Origin: F1-80-MAGs062 sp046345315
GTDB lineage: Bacteria; Planctomycetota; Planctomycetia; Planctomycetales; Planctomycetaceae
Length of the DNA stretch: 64,000 bases
Direction: 5' to 3'
NCBI GenBank assembly: GCA_046345315.1
Contig: JBKDKA010000048.1
Span: forward strand, 1 to 64,000
The notes under the pieces were generated by a model. The model was not told the origin of the DNA and ran no database searches. It worked only from the letters and a program-made list of their open reading frames with translations. Shown in pieces: positions 53,481 to 61,387 of the stretch (its first letter is position 1; the number at the start of each line of letters is the position of its first letter). A program made the position numbers and the translations under genes.

Positions 53481-54443
53481 ATGGAACCCGTTACCATTAT
53501 TCTGATTGCTGCGTTCGTCGGAATGCTGGCACTCGTGTTCGGCATCGGAATGATTCTGCAGGGACGTTCCGATAACAGCGTGGAAGCTCGACTTTCAGCA
53601 TTCACAGGAAAGTCCGCACCGACTCGCAAAGAGGTCACCGAGTCGCTGGTTCGTGACGGTATGGAAAGCGCCAATGGAATCGTGACCGGGATCGTTCGGA
53701 GATTCGAACGGCTTCCGATGTTCTTTCGGCAATCCGACTGTCCGATGCGGTTTGAACAGTTTCTCCTTCTCTGCGGGGGAACGGCGCTGCTGGGGGCCAT
53801 GCTGACCATGATCTTGCGAGCTCCGGGACCGCTGATTCCTGTCGGAGCAATCTTCGGGTTCTGCGGACCATGGATCTGGCTGCTGCTTCGTCGACGTCGA
53901 CGTTTCAATCGTTTTGAAAAGCAGCTCCCGGATGCACTGGAGCTGATGGGGCGAGCTCTTCGGTCAGGACACAGTCTTGCTTCCGGACTGAGTGTCGTTG
54001 CGACAGAGATGCCGGCACCGATTTCCACGGAATTCCGAACCGTGTACGAAGAGCAGAACATGGGAATCTCCATCGATGCCGCATTGAGGAATATGCTGGA
54101 TCGGATTCCGAACGTGGACCTGAAATTCTTCGTCACCGCGGTAGCCATCCAGCGTCAGGCCGGGGGTGACCTTGCAGAAATTCTGAACAAGATCAGCAGC
54201 CTCGTTCGTGATCGCTTCAAGATTCTCGGTCAGGTCAAGGCACTGACCGGTGAAGGTCGAATCAGCGGGGTCGTTCTCATGGGGCTGCCCGTGGTTCTGT
54301 TTCTTACGGTCTATTACATCAACCCTGGCTATGTGATGGTGCTGTTTACTCACCCGACCGGACAGAAAATGATGTATGGCGCAATCTTCCTTCAGATTCT
54401 GGGTGCGATCTGCATCAAGAAGATCGTGGATATCAAAGTGTGA
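53481..54443 (+). CDS. tadB: Type II/IV secretion F-type membrane protein (TadB-like)
   Basis: 320 residues with hydrophobic segments at the N-terminus (EPVTIILIAAFVGMLALVFGIGM), near the middle (about 92-140) and at the C-terminus (VLMGLPVVLFLTVYYINPGYV). Between them is the cytoplasmic F-domain ALELMGRALRSGHSLASGLSVVATEMP, typical of TadB. The position after CpaF and before TadC is the standard Tad order. ATG 53481 has GAGG about eight bases upstream. It should act as one of the two inner-membrane platform proteins. The residues SDNSVEARLSAFTGK near the N-terminus fit the Tad pattern. Confidence 0.9.
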   Translation: MEPVTIILIAAFVGMLALVFGIGMILQGRSDNSVEARLSAFTGKSAPTRKEVTESLVRDGMESANGIVTGIVRRFERLPMFFRQSDCPMRFEQFLLLCGGTALLGAMLTMILRAPGPLIPVGAIFGFCGPWIWLLLRRRRRFNRFEKQLPDALELMGRALRSGHSLASGLSVVATEMPAPISTEFRTVYEEQNMGISIDAALRNMLDRIPNVDLKFFVTAVAIQRQAGGDLAEILNKISSLVRDRFKILGQVKALTGEGRISGVVLMGLPVVLFLTVYYINPGYVMVLFTHPTGQKMMYGAIFLQILGAICIKKIVDIKV

Positions 54444-54587
54444 GCCTGCACAGCAGAGCCTGCTGGAGGGCAGATTCAGATCAGGAAACTGATACCGGGC
54501 ATGGAAGCCGGCAAAAAGGGATCTTCGGAGATACCTTCGCGGCAGTGACCGCGACATCTCACTCGGTCGGACATCGGACAGACAATC

Positions 54588-55520
54588 ATGAATCCTCAGA
54601 TAATCATCCTTGGGGCGACGTTCATTGGTGTGGCATCGGTCTGCTGGGTACTCAGCACGATCTTCACGAAGAAGCAGTCTCGGGCTGCCGAACGTCTGGA
54701 CGATATTCGTGACCCGTTCGCTCGAGCGAAACGAGAATCTCAGCAGAAGCAGGCCGGTGCCGTCAATAACATGCTGGAAAAGGCAGCTCCTGCACTGTCG
54801 GCTGCTCTTCAGCCGAAGAGTGAGATGGAGCAGAGCAATCTGAAGATTCGCCTCGCGAATGCCGGTTACAGCGGTCCCTCGGCGTCGCGAAATTTTCTGG
54901 CAATCAAGTTCACGGGACTGATGGCAGGGCTTTTCTTTGGTGGAGGGTACGCTCTGCTCAGGTCGTCACCCGGTTCCAATTCCTGGATGTCACTGGTGAT
55001 CGGCGGCGGACTTGGGTTCTATCTGCCGGAGCTCATTCTGACTCTGGCAAAGATGGATCGTCAGACGAAAATCTTTCGGCAGTTGCCGGATGCACTCGAC
55101 CTGTTGGTCGTCTGTGTGGAAGCTGGTCTTGGTCTGGACTTAGCGATGCGGCGCGTCGCAGAAGAGATGGCCGACGGTGCTCCGGAAGTCTGCTCTGAAC
55201 TCGCGACGGCCAACATGCACATGCAGATGGGAAAGCCTCGACGAGAGGTCCTGAGAGATCTTGGGATTCGAACAGGCGTCGACGATGTTCGTGCTCTGGT
55301 GGCGATCCTGATTCAGGCCGACCGGTTCGGGTCATCCATCGCCCATGCGCTTCGAGTTCAATCCGACACGATGCGAATCAAGCGTCGACAGATGGCGGAA
55401 GAGAAAGCTCAGCAGTCTGCGGTGAAAATGATCTTTCCTCTGGTGCTCTTTATTTTCCCCGGGATTTTTGTGGTGCTGGTCGGCCCCGCCGGAATCCAGA
55501 TGATGGAGAATTTCAAGTAG
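54588..55520 (+). CDS. tadC: Type II/IV secretion F-type membrane protein (TadC-like)
   Basis: 310 residues, a second F-type platform protein. N-terminal membrane helix IIILGATFIGVASVCWVLSTIF, a cytoplasmic region, a hydrophobic pair (about 100-150), the F-domain LPDALDLLVVCVEAGLGLDLAM (repeated pattern of TadC) and a C-terminal helix IFPLVLFIFPGIFVVLVGP. The segment ADRFGSSIAHALRVQSD is typical for TadC. It is 144 bases after TadB and 107 bases before a hydrolase gene. With CpaF these form the core of a Tad machine, but no pilin, prepilin peptidase or secretin gene is present in the window. Confidence 0.9.
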   Translation: MNPQIIILGATFIGVASVCWVLSTIFTKKQSRAAERLDDIRDPFARAKRESQQKQAGAVNNMLEKAAPALSAALQPKSEMEQSNLKIRLANAGYSGPSASRNFLAIKFTGLMAGLFFGGGYALLRSSPGSNSWMSLVIGGGLGFYLPELILTLAKMDRQTKIFRQLPDALDLLVVCVEAGLGLDLAMRRVAEEMADGAPEVCSELATANMHMQMGKPRREVLRDLGIRTGVDDVRALVAILIQADRFGSSIAHALRVQSDTMRIKRRQMAEEKAQQSAVKMIFPLVLFIFPGIFVVLVGPAGIQMMENFK

Positions 55521-55627
55521 GATTGACGCTGGTTCGGGAATTGGTCACTCTGACGTCAGGTGCGAACTCTGCGGAGACCATTGTCTCTGTCGATCGAGTT
55601 CACAATCTCTGAGGCAGTTCCCGAATC

Positions 55628-56893
55628 ATGCCGGCTCTGAATCGATTCCATCACCAGCCCTATCCGACACGTCCTTCACGGAAGCCAGTTCGGAAGACTC
55701 TGACTCTCGCAGATTCGGATGGGTTCGATTTTTCACGACTCCACACTCACCTTGGTGTTCGGCACGTTATTCTCGTGCACGGAACATTCATGGGCCACGA
55801 TCCTCTCGGACTGGCCGGACGGATGCGTTCGGCTGGTGATTTCATGCCGTCAATGGCTTCGCGATTCACGCGAATTGCCGATGCACTGCAGGAGAATTCA
55901 CGTCCACTGACGATGAAAGTCACGAAGGACGTCGGGAACTACACGCCGGAGTTTGAGGAATCATTTCAATCCATCGTGGGAAAGGTTCCGGATGTCCGGA
56001 TTCTTGTTCCCGGGTGGAGCAGCCAGAACCATCATCTGGCGCGAGCTGAGCTGGCTGTGCGTCTCTTTCTTCATCTGGATTCACTGGACCCGGCTCGGGA
56101 TGACACCATTCTGCTCTGGGGACACTCACACGCCGGCAATGCGTTTGCCATTCTGAGCAACCTGCTCGCGAACGATCGGAAGGCCGTTGATGAGTTCTTC
56201 GATGCTGTCGGAGAACGACCTGAGAATACGTGGAAGCTGGCGCGACGAGCACTGGAAATGGCCTCGTCACCACATCCGCTTGCCCGGCACGTACTCATCG
56301 CTGCCTTTGGAACGCCGGTCCGATATGGCTGGGATTCTGCTGGTTATCGGTCGCTGGTTCATGTCCTGCATGACCGACCGTTCTCCCGGAGCGATACCGG
56401 TGATCCAGCCTCCGGGAGTCAGACAGAATTCGGCGATGACGATGCCTCGCAGACAACGGATCATCTGTGGACAACGAAACCACTGTATCCTCCTCATCTG
56501 CCTCACGAAACTGTCGCTGCTGTTTATGGTGACTGGGTTCAGGCATTCGGGATTGCAGGAACTGACACATCTCCGCCACCCATCGACGCAGATGCCTCGA
56601 ACCGCCTCGGAAAATTTCTGGAACATTCATTGCCCGACCCGGAGATCAGTGCCGATCTGCGACTGGTCTTTCCGGAGGAATTTCGTTTTCTGTGCGCACG
56701 ATGGAAAACCGGAACTCGCTGTCACGACGACGGACTGAACCTTCTGGTCGATTATACTCCGTCCGGCATTACCTCGCTCAGTCTGCCGATAGAGAAGAGT
56801 TTACTGGGACACGGCGTTGCAACGACTGCGGTCTGGCTTCCTGCTCACCTGCGACTTGTCACTGAAAACCTCGAGCAGATGGAGCCGAATTGA
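55628..56893 (+). CDS. Alpha/beta hydrolase-like protein of unknown function
   Basis: 421 residues. Features of an alpha/beta hydrolase: the oxyanion-type HGTFMG (51-56) after a beta strand (HVILV), and a nucleophile elbow GHSHAG (165-170) with Ser167, which resembles the GXSXG pattern of lipases with His at the second variable place. No signal peptide is visible and the rest has no clear lid or family marks, so esterase or lipase activity is likely but the substrate is unknown. A GSQTEFGDDDASQ stretch (about 263-275) is low-complexity. It follows tadC after 107 bases, so it may be in the same transcript. Confidence 0.72.
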   Translation: MPALNRFHHQPYPTRPSRKPVRKTLTLADSDGFDFSRLHTHLGVRHVILVHGTFMGHDPLGLAGRMRSAGDFMPSMASRFTRIADALQENSRPLTMKVTKDVGNYTPEFEESFQSIVGKVPDVRILVPGWSSQNHHLARAELAVRLFLHLDSLDPARDDTILLWGHSHAGNAFAILSNLLANDRKAVDEFFDAVGERPENTWKLARRALEMASSPHPLARHVLIAAFGTPVRYGWDSAGYRSLVHVLHDRPFSRSDTGDPASGSQTEFGDDDASQTTDHLWTTKPLYPPHLPHETVAAVYGDWVQAFGIAGTDTSPPPIDADASNRLGKFLEHSLPDPEISADLRLVFPEEFRFLCARWKTGTRCHDDGLNLLVDYTPSGITSLSLPIEKSLLGHGVATTAVWLPAHLRLVTENLEQMEPN

Positions 56894-57066
56894 TGAGACA
56901 ACGTCGGCTCCTTCCAGCTAGAATCCACCGCGAAAGCCGGCGTCACTGATTTCATCCTGCCTACTCACAACGCAGGGGTCAGATGAAGCTGTATTAGTGG
57001 TTCCCGGGTTTGAGTTCGGGATGACCTTCCTGACCTGACCGCAACGAATTCCTGAAGACCAGAACA

Positions 57067-57759
57067 ATGACAAAGGAAGAATTCAGCAAGTGGCTGGAGA
57101 AACGCGTGACGACTCAGAACCGGCTGGTTCTGGCTGCGGCATCTCTCATGGTCTTTTTTGCTCTCGTGGCAAATTACCTGGAATACCGTGTGCTGAAGTT
57201 TATGGTGTCGTACTATGTCGGCTGGCTTGGTGAGTGGATTTACGCTCCAGTGGCTCTGATGATCATGGCATTGATCACTGCCGTGACCTGGATGCGAATG
57301 CGCGCAGCGCTCGCTGATGATGTTCACATCTCAATGGTGAACGAGTTCGAGTTGCCCGTACATATCGCTCCGACGATGGGTGCCGTCTGGACTTATGCTC
57401 TGGGCAGTCTTGAGTCTGATCGAACGTGGATCGAACGGATTGTGGGCATGGGGGCATTGCCGCAGCGGCTGATCTGTGGTGCTGTCTATCTTTTTCAGAG
57501 AGTCCAGCAGTTCGGCAGTCTGGACGTGGACGCATGCGGTTCGATCATCCGGCTGCTCTACAAGCATCATGAACGGGTTGAGATCACGACAATTGCCAGG
57601 AAATTTTCCGACCTGAATCTTACCGAGGTCCTTCGCGATCTTTCGCTGATTGACGGGATCACGTTTCTGACTCGGCAGAATGTCGGAGTCAGTCTTGCGC
57701 CACGTCTCACGGAAGAACTGAATGGCATCACAGAACTGCCACCGACGACATCGTTCTGA
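57067..57759 (+). CDS. Membrane protein of unknown function
   Basis: 230 residues with two hydrophobic helices near the N-terminus (LVLAAASLMVFFALVANYL and WIYAPVALMIMALITAVTW), followed by about 140 residues that appear cytoplasmic and helical, ending in a region with a winged-helix-like pattern (ITTIARKFSDLNLTEVLRDL). I do not recognise the family. The ATG at 57067 follows the intergenic stretch after the hydrolase gene, and the gene stands alone on its strand, with trpE coming from the opposite direction downstream. Confidence 0.7.
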   Translation: MTKEEFSKWLEKRVTTQNRLVLAAASLMVFFALVANYLEYRVLKFMVSYYVGWLGEWIYAPVALMIMALITAVTWMRMRAALADDVHISMVNEFELPVHIAPTMGAVWTYALGSLESDRTWIERIVGMGALPQRLICGAVYLFQRVQQFGSLDVDACGSIIRLLYKHHERVEITTIARKFSDLNLTEVLRDLSLIDGITFLTRQNVGVSLAPRLTEELNGITELPPTTSF

Positions 57760-57900
57760 GTCCGCCACCGGCGAAAACAGCCCTCAGGAGCGGCCTGATG
57801 GATGGCAATCTGGATCAGCCACCTGACTTTCGCGAAAGGCGGAAACCTGCGCCTGACGAGACGTCACGTTCCGGATCCACGCCGGCACCGTAAAGACGAA

Positions 57901-59400
57901 TCATTTCGTCAGCTGCGTGTCTGCGATGTGGATGGCCTTCAACATTGCTTTGGCTTTGTTCAGAGTTTCCTGATACTCAAGCTCGGGAACGCTGTCTGCA
58001 ACTATCCCGGCACCTGCCTGAATCCAGATGTTTCCGTCCTTCATCACCAGCGTTCTGAGCGCGATGCAGGTATCCATGTTCCCTGTGAAGTCGATGTAGC
58101 CGACTGCACCTCCGTATGGTCCTCGTTTCTGTGGTTCCACGGAGTCGATGATTTCCATCGCACGAACTTTGGGTGCTCCGGAAACAGTGCCTGCCGGAAG
58201 TCCGGCTCGAAGAGCTTCGATCGCTGTCAGCCCGGGACGCAGCTTTCCGCTGACGTTGGACGTAATGTGCATCACATGGCTGTAGCGTTCGACGAGCATG
58301 ACGTCAGAAAGCTCCACGCTGCCGAACTCGGCAACCCGCCCGACATCGTTGCGAGCCAGATCGATGAGCATCACGTGTTCTGCCCGCTCCTTGGGGTCTG
58401 ACAGCAGCTCCTGCTCCAGTTCTCGATCTTCCTGCAGTGTGCGGCCACGCCGTCGCGTCCCGGCCAGAGGACGAATCGTCGTTTCTCCACCATCCACGCG
58501 GACCATGATCTCCGGTGAACTGCCCACCAGATCCACTTCGGGAGTTCGCAGCAGAAACATGAACGGGCTGGGATTGACCATCCGCAGCGATCGATAAACA
58601 TCCAGCGGCTTCGAGCGACTGCGGTGAGCAAATCGCTGGCTGATCACTACCTGAAAGATATCACCGGCCCGAATGAACTCTCGACATGACTCGACGGCCT
58701 GATGAAATCCCTGCGGAGTGAAATTGGATTCCGGCAGCGTTGAAGGCTCCGTCTGAAGGTTGACATCCGACAACTGCAGCTGATTTTCGCTGCAGGCAAG
58801 CTTCTGACAGAGTGTATCCAGCCGATCTTCTGCGAGTCTTCTGGCCGTCACAAGGTCGTGCGTTTTAGTATCCGCCAGAGCGATGACGAACACAAACTTC
58901 CGCACGTGCTCAAAGACGACCATACTGTCGTAGAACGCAAAACACAGATCCGGCAGGTTCCGATCATCAGCGGGACAATTCGGAAGGTTTTCGGTGTACC
59001 GAATCACGTCGTATGCCGCGAATCCGACAGCGCCACCGGTAAACCGCGGAAGTCCCGGAACGTGTACAGAACTGTAGCCGGCCAGAAGCTGGTCCAGTTC
59101 CTTCAGCGGGTCTTCGCATTCCCTCTGGTCAACAGTCCGATCACGTTCACGAATGGTGATCTGCCGACCACGAGCCGTCAGTGAAAGAAACGGATCACTT
59201 CCCGCAAAACTGAAACGGCCAACGCGTTCCCCACCGACCACGCTCTCGAACAGAAACGCCCAGTCGCCGGCTGCAATCCGGTGATAGGCTGAAACCGGAG
59301 TCAAGGTGTCTGCGGTGAGCTGACGGTAGACTGGTACAAAGCGAGCTTTCTCAGCAAAGCCTGCAAAATCTTCGGCTGATGGAAGTGAGGTTACCGACAT
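57901..59400 (-). CDS. trpE: Anthranilate synthase component I
   Basis: 499 residues. The chorismate-binding enzyme that makes anthranilate, the first step of tryptophan synthesis, with ammonia from a TrpG glutaminase partner. The N-terminal domain has FLFESVVGGERVGRFSF, a variant of the tryptophan feedback motif. The C-terminal catalytic domain shows GDIFQVVISQRF, LAGTRRRGRT, LSDPKERAEHVMLIDLARND and LPAGTVSGAPKVRAMEI. IQAGAGIVADS and the closing EYQETLNKAKAM also fit. PabB is the main alternative; the length and the N-terminal motif favour TrpE. No trpG lies in the window. It is the last gene of a loose minus-strand run. Confidence 0.93.
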   Translation of the reverse strand: MSVTSLPSAEDFAGFAEKARFVPVYRQLTADTLTPVSAYHRIAAGDWAFLFESVVGGERVGRFSFAGSDPFLSLTARGRQITIRERDRTVDQRECEDPLKELDQLLAGYSSVHVPGLPRFTGGAVGFAAYDVIRYTENLPNCPADDRNLPDLCFAFYDSMVVFEHVRKFVFVIALADTKTHDLVTARRLAEDRLDTLCQKLACSENQLQLSDVNLQTEPSTLPESNFTPQGFHQAVESCREFIRAGDIFQVVISQRFAHRSRSKPLDVYRSLRMVNPSPFMFLLRTPEVDLVGSSPEIMVRVDGGETTIRPLAGTRRRGRTLQEDRELEQELLSDPKERAEHVMLIDLARNDVGRVAEFGSVELSDVMLVERYSHVMHITSNVSGKLRPGLTAIEALRAGLPAGTVSGAPKVRAMEIIDSVEPQKRGPYGGAVGYIDFTGNMDTCIALRTLVMKDGNIWIQAGAGIVADSVPELEYQETLNKAKAMLKAIHIADTQLTK

Positions 59401-59590
59401 AAGGTCCGCATTCCGAATCTGTCGTGAGTTCTCTGAGCACGAATGATGCCGTCTGCTGCGTCCATGCCCGTCTCCGCTGCAATTGCCCCGCAGTGTAAAA
59501 CGGAATCAGTCACCGGGCACAACAGAAGCCGATCCGTGGCCGTTGATTTTGGTAAATTTCTGCTGAACTGAAACTGGGCCGAACACCGAC

Positions 59591-60061
59591 TCATTCGGTG
59601 CCGTCTTCAAGCAGGCTCAGAATCTGAACTGATTCCGTGATCTGCTCCAGAATCGGACGAATCTCCTGCAGTTCATGATCCGTGCCCTGCCACCATATGA
59701 GCAGCGTCATGTCGGAAGATCGGACACTGCTCAGCGACGCCGTGTTCAGCAGTTCGAGGCAGGAAAACTCCAGATCCCTCGCATACGCGGGCATCTCTGA
59801 GATTCTGATCTGCGATGGCGATTCATCAAGTTCGTCGTATTCTTCCCGAAACGCTTCGATGCACGATCTGACCACATCGGGCGGAGATGGGCATCCTGGC
59901 AGAATTCGCAGAGTCCAGAAGCAGGTTCCGTCCGATGTGACCGTAATGACGATATCGCCGTCGGCATCCGTTTCCTCTGTAATCTCCCAGATATCGGGAT
60001 AGAGAAACCGAATACCATGAGCCTCATAGGGGGTCAGGCAATCGGATACGTCCAGCGTCAT
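59591..60061 (-). CDS. Conserved hypothetical small protein
   Basis: About 157 residues; ATG 60061 is chosen because AGGA lies about eight bases upstream and the earlier TTG has no such site. It is acidic, with beta strands around GIRFLYPDIWEITEE, DIVITVTSDGTCFWTLRIL and MTLLIWWQGTDHE. No membrane helix, signal peptide or known family is visible. Its layout (a compact beta-rich fold of about 150 residues) recalls small proteins of the PsbP/DUF1795-like kind, but that is only an impression. It lies between rplX and trpE, same strand, 100 and 190 bases away. Confidence 0.6.
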   Translation of the reverse strand: MTLDVSDCLTPYEAHGIRFLYPDIWEITEETDADGDIVITVTSDGTCFWTLRILPGCPSPPDVVRSCIEAFREEYDELDESPSQIRISEMPAYARDLEFSCLELLNTASLSSVRSSDMTLLIWWQGTDHELQEIRPILEQITESVQILSLLEDGTE

Positions 60062-60161
60062 CAACAAAGTCCTGATGTCTCAATGAGAAAAGGGACATTG
60101 AATACCAATGTCCCTTCCGTTCAGATGATTTCAGATCGCGCCGTGCCGAAGCAGCTTCCGA

Positions 60162-60503
60162 TCAGACTTTCTTCTTCGCTGGTGCGATGTCCCGCATTTT
60201 CGCACCACTGACCTTGGCAAAAAGTTCCTTTGTGCCGTCTGCAGCGAAACGCACGCCGACACGGGTCGGTTTTCCGGTCTGCGGACAGATGAGCATCACG
60301 TTGGATGCGTCAATCTTCAGTTCCGTGTGCAGCCGACCGCCCTGAGGACTCTTTGGGTGACCGCGACGAACATGCTTGTAGACTCGGTTTACACCTTCTA
60401 CTACAAGCTGTTTATTTTTGCGGTCTACGGAAAGTACCTTGCCGCGAGTCTTCGCGTCGTCTCCACAGATCACTTCTACGAGATCACCCTTGCGGATGTG
60501 CAT
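60162..60503 (-). CDS. rplX: Ribosomal protein L24 (bL24/uL24)
   Basis: 113 residues. An assembly-initiator protein of the large ribosomal subunit. KOW motif at the start: IRKGDLVEVICGDDAKTRGKV, followed by NKQLVVEGVNRVYKHVRR and the usual C-terminal extension with VMLICPQTGKPTRVG. It is longer than the E. coli protein (104) at the basic C-terminus (DIAPAKKK). ATG 60503 has GGGAG upstream. The usual home is the spc operon between rplN and rplE; here none of these neighbours is present, only bioD and an unknown gene. Confidence 0.96.
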   Translation of the reverse strand: MHIRKGDLVEVICGDDAKTRGKVLSVDRKNKQLVVEGVNRVYKHVRRGHPKSPQGGRLHTELKIDASNVMLICPQTGKPTRVGVRFAADGTKELFAKVSGAKMRDIAPAKKKV

Positions 60504-60645
60504 TGTCCCAGAACTCCCGATTCCTCACACCAGACTGCGGCGATCAATCGCCGAATTTTCCGAAGCGGGGCAGAATGACAAGTTTTCAACGCAAAATCAA
60601 GTCCTCGATGCAGAATCCCCGATTCTGACCCATTCCCGGAATCAC

Positions 60646-61323
60646 TCAACAGCCCCATTCCATCGTTTCTGCCTGCTGATTTAGCGGTTTCAGAACATTC
60701 TCACGATAAAGGCAGCGAAAAAACGGCAGACTACCAATCCATTGTGACAGCAGATTCGGGTTGGTGGCCGCAGAGTAATCATCAGGGCTAACGTCGTTCA
60801 GCACCACCGCCCTGACCAAAAGTCCCCGCCGCGCCGCCACTTCCAATGAAAGCAGTGTATGATTGATCAGTCCAAGGCGATTCGCGACGACGAGCACCAG
60901 CGGCGTATTCCACGTCGATGCGAGATCAGCGACGGTGAGACGATCTGACATCGGGCAGAGCAGCCCCCCAGCTCCTTCCACAACAACCAGATCGGCTTTT
61001 CCCTGCCATCGGTCAAGCCCGCTGATCAGAAGCTGCTCGTCCACAGCTCGCCCTTCCTGAACTGCTGCCAGCGGCGGGGCCAGTGGAGCATGAAAACGCT
61101 GCGGGCACACAAGATCCGGATCGCCGGAATGGTCGCAGGCCGCAGCAAGCGAATCCACGTCGGCCCAGTGAGGCATCCCCTCAGCAGAAAATTCGGCGCC
61201 GCTGCAGGCAGGTTTGTAGGCACCGATCCGCAGGCCTTCGGAGATCAGCTGTCTAATCAGAATGCAGCTGATCCAGGTTTTGCCAACCCCGGTGTCAGTC
61301 CCCGTAACGAGAAGTGTTTTCAT
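60646..61323 (-). CDS. bioD: Dethiobiotin synthase
   Basis: 225 residues. Makes dethiobiotin from 7,8-diaminopelargonate, CO2 and ATP, the step before biotin synthase. The ATP-binding P-loop is in VTGTDTGVGKTW (residues about 6-17). The substrate-binding YKPACSG, the VVEGAGGLLCPM segment and VLVVANRLGLINHTLLSLE complete the pattern. The length matches the family (about 225). No other bio gene lies in the window. It is between the second kinase gene and rplX on the minus strand. Confidence 0.95.
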   Translation of the reverse strand: MKTLLVTGTDTGVGKTWISCILIRQLISEGLRIGAYKPACSGAEFSAEGMPHWADVDSLAAACDHSGDPDLVCPQRFHAPLAPPLAAVQEGRAVDEQLLISGLDRWQGKADLVVVEGAGGLLCPMSDRLTVADLASTWNTPLVLVVANRLGLINHTLLSLEVAARRGLLVRAVVLNDVSPDDYSAATNPNLLSQWIGSLPFFRCLYRENVLKPLNQQAETMEWGC

Positions 61324-61387
61324 GAAATGCTGCTGATGCCGGTGATCAACCTGGAATGGAAACGTGTAACGGAAGCTGGCCGGAGTT

